A DNA stretch of 64,000 nt from Metellina segmentata (lineage: Eukaryota; Arthropoda; Arachnida; Araneae; Tetragnathidae). The number at the start of each line of letters is the position of its first letter. Within the stretch, counting starts at the first letter, position 1. Of the stretch, positions 1 through 12,154 are shown in pieces. The notes under the pieces were generated by a model. It saw only the letters and a program-made list of their open reading frames with translations, was not told where the DNA came from and did not search any database. The stretch lies in contig OX375879.1 in assembly GCA_947359465.1 (NCBI GenBank), positions 117,584,557 to 117,648,556 on the forward strand, in the 5' to 3' direction. Position numbers and translations under genes: made by a program.

Positions 1-703
1 ACATGTTGGTCTATATGCTCGCAGGCCTGTCAAATGTGTTCCTCTCACGGCAACTCACTGTCGCCAGCGGTTAGCCAGGAGTAGAGAACAGGCAATGTGG
101 ACATCGTCACAGTGAATTTGTGTAATGTTTTCCGACGAGTCCAGGTTTAGCTTGTAGTCTGATTCACGGCGGACGTTCATATGGAGAACGCCAGGTATCC
201 GCTAACACCAAGACAACATCATTGAACGACACCGTTACGGTGGTGCAGGATTGCTGGTTTGGAGCGGAATTATACTGGGCTCCAGAACAGATTTACATGT
301 TCAAATCGGAACCATGAGAGGCCAAATGTATCGGGACATCATTCTGGAACAACATGTACCTTTGTTTAGGGGTGCCATGGGCGCAGAATTTGTGTTTATG
401 GATGACAACGTCCGTTCTCACAGTGCAAACGTTGTAAACGAATGCCTTGAATCTGAGGATATCACCCGTATGGAATGGCCAGCATTCTCACCTGTTTTGA
501 ATCCGATAGAGCATGTGTGGGACATGCTTGGCCGACGAGTTGCAGCCTGTCAACCACCTCCTACATGTGTACCGGAACTTCGGAGAGCATTGCTTGCTGA
601 GTGGAGTGATCTTCCCCAAGATCAACTCAATAATTTGATCCTCAGCATGCCTAGGCCTTTAACGAACTGTAATTCATCATCTGGGAGACATACAATGTAT
701 TAA
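1..703 (+). pseudogene. Tc1-family DDE transposase, decayed
   Basis: This is the catalytic half of a cut-and-paste transposase that would act on its own inverted repeats in the nucleus. The three acidic residues are visible: Asp in FSDESRF (codon 134-136), Asp in FMDDN (404-406), and Glu in NPIEHVWD. Thirty-four residues separate the last two, the DD34E spacing of Tc1. In-frame stops at 113-115, 155-157 and 203-205 break the upstream part, so only 251-703 stays open (150 aa). The usual SPDLNPIE motif reads SPVLNPIE. The DNA-binding N-terminus is missing because the window starts inside the gene. The stops show that it is dead. Assignment to Tc1 is secure from the motifs; assignment to a particular host clade is not. 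Confidence 0.88.
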
Positions 704-960
704 CCATCATACCAACCATGTTATGTTAAGTTTTTGTAAGGTCGATATTTTTTGTAATTGCCCCAGTGAGCAAAAATCATAGTTTTTATGAATGGTATCA
801 CATATTCACCATCTTTTTAGTTCTGTATCTTTTGTTTAATAAATGGGCTTTATGAATAAGTCATGTTTGTTTTGTTTCTGAACCTTCATTTGCCGGAGCT
901 GGCATTATCCTTAATTTATGGACATGAGTGTAAATAAAACCCAGATATACCCAGTCAGTG
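1..960 (+). mobile_element. Tc1/mariner DNA transposon, 5' part cut by the window edge
   Basis: The stretch holds the C-terminal half of a Tc1-type transposase, then about 250 bp of AT-rich 3' sequence ending near CCCAGTCAGTG at 960, which I take as the end of the 3' terminal inverted repeat. The partner repeat lies outside the window, so the end is inferred. Confidence 0.8.
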
Positions 961-2384
961 TGCAAAATTTTCTATAAAAAACGTTGGTAAAAAAAATTGG
1001 TAACAAAGAAGATTTTTGATTTTAAAAAAAGGCGCATTCGTTTCTATTCGGCTCTATTTTTTTGAAATATTTGATTTGTTGATTCACTTTGATTGATTCC
1101 AAAACCAAAGAGCAGGTGCAAATAAAAAAAATATCATGTATAAGAACGGGACTTTTAGAACCGAATTAATAAGAATCCAATATAGGAGGATACACGATAC
1201 GAGATTGGATAGAACGCACGATGCTACGCCACCTAGAGTTCAGGAAAACTTCAGAGAATACTTTTGTGTTGGAGTTCTATTACACTAATTTCCATCCAGC
1301 CTAAGTATAAACATCTTTTTCACTAAATTTATTAATTTTTCAAAAGTATTTGGGCGCGCAAACAAAAAAGTTAACTACTAATTTTTACTTCTTCATTAAC
1401 TACTCATAACTCATTTAGTTAAATAAACCGCCAGAAGTTACTTTATGGATATATCTCTCATTTGCTAATGTCGGTTCAAAGAGAAACGTTATCGTTTTAC
1501 TGATAGCGTTGACCTTTTAAAAAACATCAATTCAACCACTAAGTGAGAACTAAACGAATTTATTGTTTTAAAAAGATCGTTCAGATGGCATCACAATTAC
1601 GTGTACCTCTATTAATCTATGACCGGACATCCCATTTATCATTATTACGTCGTGTCAAAGTTTATTTAAAGATATATCCAACGAGGGTCATTAATCAACA
1701 CGCTTCAAAAAACCCGACCCAACAGGAGCAACTCCGAGATTTGACGATTACTACGCGACTCTTGATGCCGTCTTTCCTGGCATTCTAAAAAATTTCACGA
1801 TTTAACAGTGAGAAAGACCCACCCAAATTAAATTACACTGAAGATTTATCCCTACAATGCATTCACATTTATCAGATAATGGATCTGAGATGGATTTGAT
1901 TTTTATCATTAGTTTAAACGGTACGGTTGAAACAGAAATTCATCAGGGAATGGAAGATTTGAATGGAATATTTCTGACACGGATTTGACTCTTTTATAAA
2001 AGACTAGCTGAATAACACGTCGTTGCTCCGGTTAAAATGGTTTAATGTTGATTGAAAAGCGAATTAGAATAATCTTTTTACTTTCATAGAAAAGTACAAT
2101 AATTTTTTGTTCGGAAAATACTATTAGCTTCTATAATTTACTTCGGATGCAAATACATAGATTTAATTCCTGAATAATATATTTCAATATTGAAAAGATT
2201 AAGAAATATACATTCAAACAAAAACAAAATTCCGATGAAAAAAAAATGCAGAATTCTGAAAAGCGAAAGATGTGCGAATTGTCGAATTTCGGCTTCTGAG
2301 TGTATTCGAAAAAAGAGAGAGACATTAGAAAAATATTTATAAAGACGATAAATGATTTATGAAACTTTGTAATGCTTTCCCTGC
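961..2384. other. AT-rich stretch without a recognised gene
   Basis: Short open frames here (for example 1543-1788 plus, 2131-2325 minus) have AT-rich composition and no motif I recognise. I see no repeat shared with the rest of the window. Confidence 0.5.
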
Positions 2385-2470
2385 GTTAACTGAAACAGTA
2401 TATTAATGATACTAAGGTATGCAAATATTTTAGGTCTATAATAAGGCTACTAAGATATGTAATTAAGGTA

Positions 2471-2555
2471 ATTATAGTTAACGTCGTACTAGAGAAACAC
2501 AACTGGCTTATTGACGACGGTCCGGGATTAGTCCCTTAAGAGAAAGATCCGAGGC
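2471..2555 (-). mobile_element. SINE-A 3' fragment inside minisatellite, copy 1
   Basis: The plus strand reads GTTAACGTCGTACTAGAG and continues to AAGATCCGAGG, the reverse complement of the last ~85 bp of SINE-A. It is flanked directly by minisatellite units. Confidence 0.8.
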
Positions 2556-2822
2556 TGAGATATGTAAATATTTTAGGTCTTTATTAAGGATACTAAGGTA
2601 TATAAATATTTTAGGTCTATATTAAGGCTACTCTAAAGTATGAAAATATTTTAGGTCTTTGTTAAGGCTACTAAAGTATGTAACAATTTTAGGTCAATAT
2701 TAAGGTTACTAAAGTATGTAAATGTATGTAAAGTACGTTAACTGAAACAGTATATTAATGATACTAAGGTATGCAAATATTTTAGGTCTATAATAAGGCT
2801 ACTAAGATATGTAATTAAGGTA

Positions 2823-2907
2823 ATTTTAGTTAACGTCGTACTAGAGAAACACAACTGGCTTATTGACGATGGTCCGGGATTAGTCCCTTAAGGGAAAGAT
2901 CCGAGGC
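2823..2907 (-). mobile_element. SINE-A 3' fragment inside minisatellite, copy 2
   Basis: This is the 352-bp-displaced duplicate of the fragment at 2471. It differs at a couple of bases (for example GACGATGG instead of GACGACGG). Confidence 0.8.
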
Positions 2908-3472
2908 TGAGATATGTAAATATTTTAGGTCTTTATTAAGGATACTAAGGTATATAAATATTTTAGGTCTATATTAAGGCTACTCTAAAGTATGAAAATA
3001 TTTTAGGTCTTTGTTAAGGCTACTAAAGTATTTAACAATTTTAGGTCAATATTAAGGTTACTAAAGTATGTAAATATTTTAGGTCTATAATAAGGCTACT
3101 AAGGTATGTAAATATTTTAGGTCTATATTAAGGCTACTATGGTACGTGAATGTTTTAGGTCTATATTAAGGCAACAAAAGTATGTAAATATTTTAGGTCT
3201 ATATTAAGGCCACTAAAGTATGTGAATATTTTAGGTCTATATTAAGACTATTAAGGTATGTAAATTTTGTAGGAAAACTAAAGCAACAATAGTATATAAA
3301 TATTATAGATATGCTAGGGTGTTGTGGTGACATCGATCTAAACATGCAAATTATTCGCTTGACTGTAGCAAAGGATGAAAGTATACCTTATCACACCCAG
3401 ATTGGAATGTACCAAGAATATTTATGAACTTTGCCTCAAACATTTGACAGCGGTGGGAAGCCCCTGGAAGTG

Positions 3473-4276
3473 TAAACTCTCCGGATGGTTGCCTCAAAAA
3501 GTTTTCTTGTTATTTGCTAAACTGACCTGATGGACGAGATTACTCGTCATTAGAAGAAAACTGATCAGATCTTGTCTCGGCAGCATAATAAAATCGACAC
3601 CATCTCGATGATGAGATATCTCATCATTCGCAAAAATGATCCCCAAAAAGATGGCCGAATCTACATCTGCGAGCGTCTGTCAATCTCTACTATTTATTAT
3701 AAAAGGAAGTGTTTGTTTGTATGTTTATGTGTACGCAGTGGTCCTGACAAATCTATAGCACTTATATGGGATTTGTCAATTTTTTTGCAATTTTTGTGCG
3801 AAGCATTTATTTTAAAATTCAATTTGGAACACTTTCAACTGAATTTAATGTAATGTAATTATTATTGTTTTTCCTTTGAATGGCAACACCATAAAGACAT
3901 GACATATTCTAAATTTAAAATTTCCGTGTTTCCGTTTGATTTTCCGAGCAACGCTTTCAGTTGAAGAACAAAGCTAATAAAAAGCTTTAACTGGAGTTAT
4001 GTGGTTCTTTTTTACGATCGCCATGATCAAAACTGACAAGATATCTTGATAGACGAGATATCTCATCAATAGAAAACTGTCATCTTGATGGACAAGACAT
4101 CTCGTCAATCTTAAAAAGAAAACTGACATCATGATGGACAAGATATCTCGTCAATAGAAAACTGATTTCCTCACCATAAAAAATAAGCAGTTTCTTAATA
4201 ACAACGTACCTCGTCATCAGCAAAATCGGTAAAATCTCGTTTGATGAGATATCTCGCTGAAACCACTTGTAGGGTT
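3473..4276 (+). mobile_element. palMITE copy 1: MITE with internal palindromic repeats
   Basis: The left end (near CTCTCCGGATGGTTG) and right end (CCACTTGTAGGG then TTAA) match the ends of the copies at 54.3, 58.1 and 61.5 kb. The interior repeats versions of the 16-bp palindrome GACGAGATATCTCGTC, spaced by stretches containing GAAAACTGA. Ends of CCCT...AGGG next to TTAA point to a piggyBac-type MITE, which is inferred. A Helitron piece interrupts it. Confidence 0.6.
3684..3990 (+). mobile_element. Helitron-4 5' portion
   Basis: The stretch starts A|TCTCTACTATTTATTATAAA and matches the 5' ends at 34239 and 39121, including the CAGTG...CTGACRAATCTA...GCACT block. I cannot place a CTAG 3' end, so the right limit is approximate. 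Confidence 0.55.
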
Positions 4277-5038
4277 AAAGGATAAATTAGTAAAGTAAGC
4301 CCAGGAATCGTTTGCGTGGAGAGTTTGTGGATAAACTAGTCAAGTAGACCCGTAAATCGTTAGCACCTGTATCTAGTTAAGTTCATGATCTGAACCCTAA
4401 CCATAACAAACCGTCAGAGCTCGAACTGAAGTGCTTAGTATTCAGCACTCCCCAATCTTTAATCACTTTCGCAATCTCCAGAAAGCCAATTTGGTACATC
4501 ATCGAACCAGACGAGCGCATCTGACAGTTTACTTCGCCGAATTTCCTGTCCGCACAACACCCATCCGCACACTAAATTAATGGAAAATTTCCCTCTCTCT
4601 CTCCCTAAGATGCCTCATCCCGGTGCTCTTTAAAATCTTCCGCCTCATCTAGGATTTAGTGATGGGAGAGACAACAGTCAGTCCACTGAGCGCACGTGGC
4701 GCATGCGAACAGCATCAATCATGCAACCGAGCCTGAAGGCCCGCTAAGAGGATTTGCCGGAGAAATATTAAAATTTCAACAACTGGTCAGGAATTCAGGA
4801 TTACGGATGTTGTCGCTCTTTTTGGTGAGGGATGTAATCTTCGTGCAGTTTAATCTGAAGCTTAAGCGTGGGTTTTGGCGGACGGATTTCAGAGAGGGAT
4901 GGTTTGGGGCAAATTAATTACCACGGTTAGAGGGGCAAGTGATGTTTGTTGTGGTATCTCTCTAAATGATAGATGACTATTACTGTCTCTTATTCCCTTG
5001 TCAACGTGTAATTTTATGTAAGAACGCAAAATACCCGA
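4277..5038. other. No recognised gene
   Basis: The first 80 bp hold a short direct duplication (GATAAATTAGT...AATCGTT). The rest, including the open frame at 4696-4917, shows nothing I recognise. Confidence 0.45.
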
Positions 5039-5650
5039 CCTTACTCGGTTTGAATTGGTTAACTCTAAATTGAAGAGATTATCAAAATATAATAACTTAT
5101 GTCTTTCGTAGAGTAAAATAATATTTTAACCCCTTTCGCCTTTTCTTTATAAATTCTACAACTTACTTTGGACACAAATCCTACACATGTATATCCATTC
5201 ATGTACTACTTTTCACATACATCGCACCCTTGCTGTATGACAAAGCTGTCAAATGACGGTGACACTAAGGTTACAACAACAACAGAGGATTTTGAATGAG
5301 ATTTGGAATTCCCTTTCTCAAGTATTTTTCATGTTCAACTCAATTAATAAAAGGACGATTTGGTTTACTCTAGATTTAAGAGATGATAAAAATATATGAC
5401 ATGTCTTTCGTAGCATAAAATAACTTTTTAACACCTTTCGCCTTTATAATTTCTACAACTTTGGACACAAATCCTACACATGCATATCCATTCATGTAAT
5501 ACATTTCACATACATCGCACAATTGCTGTATGACAAAGCTACAAAATGACGAAAGGTGATACTAAGGTTACTACTATAAAAGACGATTTATAGGAAGATT
5601 TGGAATTCCCTTTCTTAAGTTCTTTTCATGTTCAACTCAACTAATAAAAA
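5039..5650 (+). repeat. Two-copy tandem duplication, unit about 300 bp
   Basis: Units at about 5039-5346 and 5347-5650 share in order GTCTTTCGTAG, GGACACAAATCCTACACATG, CATATCCATTCATGTA, GCTGTATGACAAAGCT and TTTGGAATTCCCTTTCT. They differ by about 15-20% and small indels, so the duplication is old. Confidence 0.85.
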
Positions 5651-5959
5651 TGACGATTTACGGCGAGTGCACTTGCACTCATAGTCAACAAAACAGTATG
5701 TTTTTACTTGTGGCACTCTTGCCTCAGGCATACGACAATGTCGAATTTCGCCATCGTCTCTTGTCATTACGACAAAGAATTTTTTTATGTTTGAAAAGTT
5801 CTAGTTTGGATTTTTCAAACATTATTTCACTAACGGCATTATTTTTTCAATAACGGCATAATCACACTCAAATATTTTTTTTATTCTTACTTACCTGCCA
5901 TTTTAAGTCGAATACTTTGTGGTTGTGTTGCGTGTGATGAAACAGAAAATATAATTTAA

Positions 5960-6614
5960 CTAGGGGGCCTGCCCCCTGCTCGCTAACGCTCGCCAACCCC
6001 CGGAGGATTGCTTCGCAATCCTCATTGGTTCACTGCGCGAACCTATGCTCGCTTCGCTCGCCTCAATGAAGACATGTGTCCTAGCAGAAGGGATTATTTA
6101 CAAAATATGTTACAAAAAAATGTTTTTCAAATCTAAATTTGCTGTATTACAGAAAAAATATATGCAGTATCTCTAAAATCAGAATTCAAATGAAAACTTT
6201 GTGCAAATTTTGACTCAAAATGTGAGCGTTGCTTTGGAAATTGAATACCCAGCATGTTGTTTGTGTGTACATTTTCCCAGCACTCAAACGACCCACACTT
6301 TTTCATTGAGTTTGTTGCCGAAAGTTGTAGTGCAAGCGTCTTGTTGAACTATAATTGTTGGCCCTGAAAAATACCATTTTTTAAATCGCCCTGAAAAGAT
6401 CCTCCGCTTTCTTTGATTTCTATTATAAACTAACTGCAACAGCTCATTAAAATTTCCTTCTTTTTTTTTTCAATAAAATTTTATCCGATAACGCTATAAA
6501 TTCAATCGATGCGCGAGACTTCGCGATCAACAAACAATCGCACAGTGTTGCCAAAACGCGTTTACAAATAACGTCTTTTTTGCGTGCCACGTAAGAGAAT
6601 TATATATATATAGA
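5960..6614 (-). mobile_element. Helitron-1, non-autonomous, 655 bp
   Basis: Read on the minus strand, it starts TCTATATATATATAATTCTC, ends in a GC-rich hairpin plus CTAG, and lies between A and T, the Helitron rule (A|TC...CTAG|T). It is nearly identical along its length to the copy at 19887-20539. It encodes no protein. Its 3' 150 bp contains stacked perfect hairpins. Confidence 0.9.
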
Positions 6615-7358
6615 TAATATAATATTTAAAACAGAAAACAAAAGAAAACAGCGAAATAAAAAGTTGTCGGGAAAAAAGTCGTTTTAATGATATTAATTCG
6701 TGTTTTTTTTTTATCTCCTGATATTTAACAGATGCCACTTACAACTAAAAAGTGCACAAAATTTGGAAATGCGAAATTAATTCAGAGCGAAAGAAACAGA
6801 AAATATCACTGCACGCGCGATCAACCAATACGAGTTTCCGTTTCATTCTCCTCATTAAAAAATATCGTCTATCCCAAATATTCAGAAATCGTTTACATTG
6901 CACAAAGAACAAAATAAGACTCGAAATAAATGAAGTACCAGAGCTGAAATTCCATACAAAGAAATAATTTTTGAAAAAATAACTGCTTTTTCAGCATTAC
7001 CGGTAAAGTTATCCAAGTAGTAATCGTAATTCTAAATATACATTCCAGTTTCTCCAAAACTACTAAATTATGATTGGCTTAAGTGTACTTACTCAGGTGT
7101 CTTAGAATGAAACTTATCTAAATATGAAAATAAAGAAAAGTTTAAAAACATTCACTAAACTAATAGATAATGTATAAAATAAATCACATTGTAATCCAAT
7201 GTATGGAATAAAATTCATGTGATGCTTGTACTTAATGTCACACAAACACAAAATCGAACATAGAATGAGAAGACGGATAGACAGACTTACGGAACCACGT
7301 TCAGTCACTAAATGAAGATAAGCACTAACAGTATGCAACGTTTCACAAATATATACAA
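6615..7358. other. No recognised gene, AT-rich
   Basis: Open frames at 6732-6967 plus and 7114-7368 minus are low-complexity AT-rich translations without motifs. No repeat was recognised. Confidence 0.45.
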
Positions 7359-7947
7359 CTAGCCACAACTAGCCGGCGTTGCCCGTGCCCGTTGTATTAA
7401 GCTGGTGAAAAATTTCATGCAGATTTCAAATCCGTTGAAGATACATTCAATTAAAAAGTTATTTCTTTAAAGAGAATCATATTTTTAGGTATCAATCTAA
7501 ACTGAAATTTTCCGCAGATTTCAAATCCGTTGAATTTTTTACTCTATCTTTAACCGTCTAGGAGATAGAAAAAAGAACTTTGAATTCCGTTCTAAGATTT
7601 ATCGTCTGACTGGGAAATCAATCGCACAAAATCAAAGCGGAAACAAACAAAAAAACTTCTCCGTGTTTCGCGGTTGAAAAAAACTTGAATTGATTCCAAA
7701 TCTTGACTGTAAGGTCGCATGAGCAGAAAAAGTTCTCCGCGTTTGAAAACCGATGGAGAATAAAACTATTAAATTCATTCAAAAATCTTCTAGATTGAAT
7801 TTTAAAATTTCGCCGCGATCCAAAAATTGCAAAAAATTCGGACTACTTGTATGTCAAATCTCATTGCTGTAAGTGCCATAGAATCGTCTGTATTTTGCGC
7901 CCGCAAAAAAAAAACATGACAAACATTGCCTTTTATAATATTAGAGA
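7359..7947 (-). mobile_element. Helitron-2, non-autonomous, about 590 bp
   Basis: On the minus strand the 5' end is TCTCTAATATTATAAAAGGC and the 3' end is GGGCAACGCCGGCTAGTTG. It is colinear with the copy at 25488-26084, sharing CCGCAGATTTCAAATCCGTT and GTAAGTGCCATAGA. Two CTAG motifs lie 10 bp apart at the 3' end (7359 and 7369), so the exact end is uncertain. Confidence 0.8.
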
Positions 7948-8218
7948 AAAAAGATCGTGGACGTGTATAGGGTACACACAAATACAGACAGAGAGTTGGC
8001 ATCAGAAGGGTAAAAAACGAATATAAAACTTGAAATGGATCGAAATTATTCAATGTACAAACACTCCATTCTTATTTATATAAAGATTATCATTGTTATT
8101 GTAAACCGTGTAATATGGAGAACCTAGGTGTGTTATATGAGATGCCGCAATTTTGGTACTGTGTTATAGAGAATCCGTGCTATAGGAGGCTTACTGGTAT
8201 CATGATGGTAGATAGTTG

Positions 8219-8506
8219 AATTAGCATCCCACTGCAGGATTACAACGGGCTATTGGCGAAGGTCGAAGATCAATCCCGAAGGAAAAGATCCGAGGACAAC
8301 ACCTCGTTAATTTCAACTACAGTCTGATGAGGAGGTCACCTAAGGTTGCAGCAAATATGTCGAAACTTCCATACCACGTCAACGGGAGGACATTTTCGGC
8401 CACGACAGATTTAACGTGCAACAGCCCACGACGGTCTTTTATTGAGTCGTTTCGAACTCGCTCGGAATGTTTATCCGCTAATCTTCCAACAGGGCTACCG
8501 CTACCC
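8219..8506 (-). mobile_element. SINE-B, nearly full length
   Basis: From left to right it reads tail, body (CAACGGGCTATTGGCG, GATCCGAGGACAACACC) and tRNA-like head (the reverse complement of a degenerate B box near TTCGAACTCG). It diverges from other copies by many substitutions and has no clear target duplication. Confidence 0.8.
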
Positions 8507-8670
8507 CAGAAAGGTTTTAGAAAAAATACTATTAGGTATAAACCTCTGAATTCTGAACACCTTTATCGGAATTGTAAAACTGACATTTGGATCTTTGCTT
8601 TCATTCAAGTTGAACCCGGACTTTCCCCAATTGCTCATTATGTTCTTTGATTGAGACGTAAATTCAAATA

Positions 8671-9178
8671 CTTAGGGTAAAGTGACCAAGAATGAGATAC
8701 TTGCTTAGTATGAGATACTCTTGTATCTTTACCGTAAAGTGTCGTCATATTCTGAAAGTGCCATTGTAAACATAGTGGCACATCGCTTTTAAGAGTTTTG
8801 AAGACTGGTCTTTAGACGAAAAAGGTAAGTTGTTAAGGACATTGAAAAGTTTTTACATCATAAATAAGTTTCATATTAAATATATTTTTTTATCACGCTC
8901 GTATTTTTTTGTTATTGTGAATGCACACTATCATATTAAGAAAGCTCGGTATTTCATAGTGGGCAACCTATTTACAAGACAGATGATTCCAAAAATTTTA
9001 CAAAATTGTTTGTTGTGTAAATTTACCATGTATTTTTCTTAAAAATCCATCAACATTTCGAAATCCGCTTTTGTGACAACGTTGAAAATCAAAAATATGT
9101 TTGCTAAGTTTTTCATCAGTCCGTCATCAACGCACAATTTTAAATAAAGTACCGCATGCTATGTCACTTTCCGCTAAG
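8671..9178. mobile_element. MITE with mariner-like ends, 508 bp
   Basis: The ends CTTAGGGTAAAGTGAC and GTCACTTTCCGCTAAG pair as inverted repeats at 14 of 16 positions. A TA dinucleotide lies just outside each end (8669-8670, 9179-9180), as expected for Tc1/mariner-type insertion. No transposase is encoded. I see only one copy in this window. Confidence 0.6.
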
Positions 9179-9338
9179 TATCTCTTAAGCAAGCCTTACA
9201 TTGCACCAACATCAGTTCTACGATTCTAAACAGGCTTATATGCGCATGCTCACCGATATGTTTTGTGTAAGAAACGAACGCGTGCGCATATTCGATACAT
9301 AGTCGCATGCCCTTTCAATGTGAGACTCCCGATTTCCG

Positions 9339-10710
9339 AACGATCATAGAAGTCCGGTTGGTAGAATCCCGGATTAGAAACTGGAGGGTTGCGAGTTTTG
9401 ATTCAACTTGAAACATCATAGACTAACGGCCGTATTCACAAGTCCGAGTTAACTCGAGAATCAACGATAATCCGCGAGTTATCGAAAAAACCGTATTCAC
9501 AAGTCCTGATCCGTGGTTTAAACTACCGGTTCGGTGTTACATTTTGATCCTCCGAAATCGGCGAGTTAACTCGCGAGTAAGAGTTACGCATGCGCAGTAC
9601 TACCTTTTTGCGAAGAATATTCTGCAAAAGCAAAATGGATGACACATTTCATTCTATTCTAAAGTATAGTATTCTTGTGACGACTGACGACTGGTCACTG
9701 GATTGGACGTATCATTACGGAGCACCTGCTAAATAACAGCTTATGTCCTCATCATAATATTGCTTAAATGGAAAATTTAAAACATAATTTTATTGAAATT
9801 CAAAAGAAAAATGAAAATAAATGTAGCTGCGTAATCTTAACAAGCAGCTTAGCGAAAAGATAGATGGCGCCACGTCTGTCCTCTAAGCCGGAGAGAGCGA
9901 ACGATAGAAAACGACCATGGCAGATACAAATTCGTCGTAGAATAAAAATTATTCTGCTGAATTATTACGAATGAAAGAAATTGACAATGCAAGTCACTTT
10001 TCACACCACCAACACACACCCATACTGACAAGTACAAAGATAATCGGATTACATACATCTGTCAAGACATTGTGTACAATTCTTTCTTGCAAAATTTAGA
10101 TTTCCATAAAAATCCAATTTGAAAATAAATACCTTTGCATTACTTTTCCCAAACCCATATTAAAATGCTGTGCGAGTCCTATTTATTCACAATATGGAAT
10201 CAATTCTACGGCGAAGTACGTGTTTGATCAGTATGAATGCAGATTCGGGCGTCGTAACCAATGTAAACAATACCACGTGATCGTGAGGTAGCCAATCACA
10301 GCGAGCGTTTCATTTCAATCCCCGGATCACTTAACACGCTGTTTGAGAATACCGTTCTTGCTAATCCTCGAGTTAACTTACTCGCGGATCAACTGATCCT
10401 CGAGTTAACTCGAGACTTGTGAATATGGCCGTAAGTATTCTTGTGCGTGTTAAATCTATCGTGACGTCAAATGCCCTCACGTTGTTTAAGTTTGGATGGT
10501 TCGCCGTATGGTTTCGACTGGGTCAATAAATCTACATAAGTTTGGATGGTGGAGTGCCAGTTTAGGATTTGATTTCGTCATCTGACCGTGTTACAAAATT
10601 ACTCCTAGGTATCGTTGGATATTTCCATTCTAGATCGATCAAAGACGGCCGCCAATAGCCCGGTGAGTTTCTCTAATGCGAAGCACATTCAACTATCTAC
10701 CTACCTAGCA
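9339..10710 (+). mobile_element. SINE-B split by a Harbinger MITE
   Basis: The head (CCGGTTGGTAGAATC, then GGAGGGTTGCGAGTT) occupies 9339-9426. Body and TACC-repeat tail resume at 10432-10710 with CGTGTTAAATCTATCGTG and run to CTACCTACCTAGC. The join across the insertion restores the usual SINE-B order. Confidence 0.85.
9427..10431. mobile_element. PIF/Harbinger-type MITE, 1005 bp
   Basis: The inverted ends are CGGCCGTATTCACAAGTC at left and, reversed, CGGCCATATTCACAAGTC at right, followed on both sides by GAGTTAACTCGAG. Direct TAA trinucleotides flank it (9424-9426, 10432-10434), the 3-bp duplication typical of PIF/Harbinger. A second end-like motif lies at about 9488. No transposase frame was found. 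Confidence 0.88.
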
Positions 10711-11446
10711 GAACAGATGGTGTTCTATAGCAAGGGTGCGTTTCCCGCGGGGTCATTTCGCGATTCCTTGAGGGAGAGCTAAGAGGTCAAAGGTCTTCCA
10801 TTCACACTTGACAGTGATGTACTGCTGTCGTTCGGAAATAGCTTTTGCTCTCAGAAGGAGAAGGGCTGTTTCCTCTACTTTGTATATTGTGAAGTTGTTC
10901 AAAGTGTGGAAGTACCAACTCTGAAATACTTTCCAAAGAGTACTAGTGGGAACTTTTTCGATTTATTCATGGTTAAGAATGATGAAGTAGGTAGGTATTT
11001 AATTACTGTCGCACTGGAGCCAGGACTAGAAATAAGATTTTGAAGTTGGCAGCAAATATTTCTGTGAGCTTTAATAAGCTGGCAGCATAGGCCATTGAGC
11101 TCATGGCAAAACCTAAAATTTCCGTTAAAACGGTAAATTGCAGTTGCGAATTTTTCGCTAAACTTAAAAACAATTGAATAAATAATGCAATGAGAAGAAG
11201 AAAAATTGTTTCACTTTTCTTGTAAGCTTTCTGCAATTTCATGTGAAACCCTAAAATACATCCGAGATGAAAATAAAAAGAAACACGCACGTTTATTTCC
11301 TTATTATTAAGTTTGTGAAGGCATCAGAATAATTAGGCTAGAGAAAAGTGTTGTTGTTTCAGGGAGGACGTGCAACGTGAGGACTATATACATAGCTAAA
11401 AACAAGGTCTACGATCATATGCACGAAACCATTTCTGAACTGCTCA
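10711..11446. other. No recognised gene
   Basis: The open frame at 11003-11290 minus has hydrophobic stretches but no motif and no neighbours supporting it. Nothing repeated was identified. Confidence 0.4.
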
Positions 11447-11682
11447 ATCAGCCCCTGACTGGAGCACAAAAAAACGGGCTATTGGCGTCGTTGGGGGATC
11501 AATCCCCGAAGGGAAAGGTCCGATCCCAGCACCACTTCATTTTGAACCATGTACTTGAGCTGGCACCCCAATCTCCAAAGTTCCACACCATGTCAACGTG
11601 AGGACGTTTGAAGCCATGGCTGATTTAACGTGTATCATCCCCTTTGTACTCGATGGGATGGGTGAGATTCAAACTCGGACTC
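11447..11682 (-). mobile_element. SINE-B, partial
   Basis: Body motifs appear in reverse order (ACGGGCTATTGGCGTCG, GAGCTGGCACCCCA, CAACGTGAGGACG), followed by a degraded head near 11660-11682. Confidence 0.75.
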
Positions 11683-12154
11683 AGCTGGATAACTTTTACA
11701 AGTTTTTTATTACAACTTGAATAGTCTCGATTAACAATAGGAAGACAATGTACACAATATGTTCGTGGCACATTCAATGAACGAATGTTCATAAAGAAAC
11801 AACACATTTTTCTCCACTCTTAGTTATTTTTTTCATTCGTGATCAACATCACCGTATAGCTGTCTAGCGAGAACTCTTCCACCACCACTTCGCACAATGG
11901 CCTCCTCGTCTCTCTGCTCTAAAAATGATGTCATCCAAAAACCTAAAAATCTCGCGTCATTTATTTGCGTATCTCGTGATCTTTATTTGAGACCACGATC
12001 TAGTAGATTGGCCAGAATTTGACGACTGTCCATTCATCAGTCACTTTCAGACGGAATGACTGGTAATCAACGGAATGTCACTTCCAGACGGTAAGGTGCT
12101 AGCAAGAACGTCGGAACAAAAGGTCCGCATTCTACCGTCTTTTTACTGTCGTCA
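11683..12154. other. No recognised gene
   Basis: Short direct repeats such as GACGGAATGACTGG and CAACGGAATGTCAC occur near 12050. Nothing coding was recognised. Confidence 0.4.

Larger units (their letters stand above)
2385..3300. repeat. Minisatellite of about 37 bp with a 352-bp higher-order duplication
   Basis: Imperfect units built on TATGTAAATATTTTAGGTCT followed by ATATTAAGGCTACTAA repeat through the stretch. A block starting GTTAACTGAAACAGTATATT at 2385 recurs at 2737, an offset of 352 bp with few differences. Each block carries the same piece of SINE 3' end, so the SINE arrived before the block was duplicated. Confidence 0.85.
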
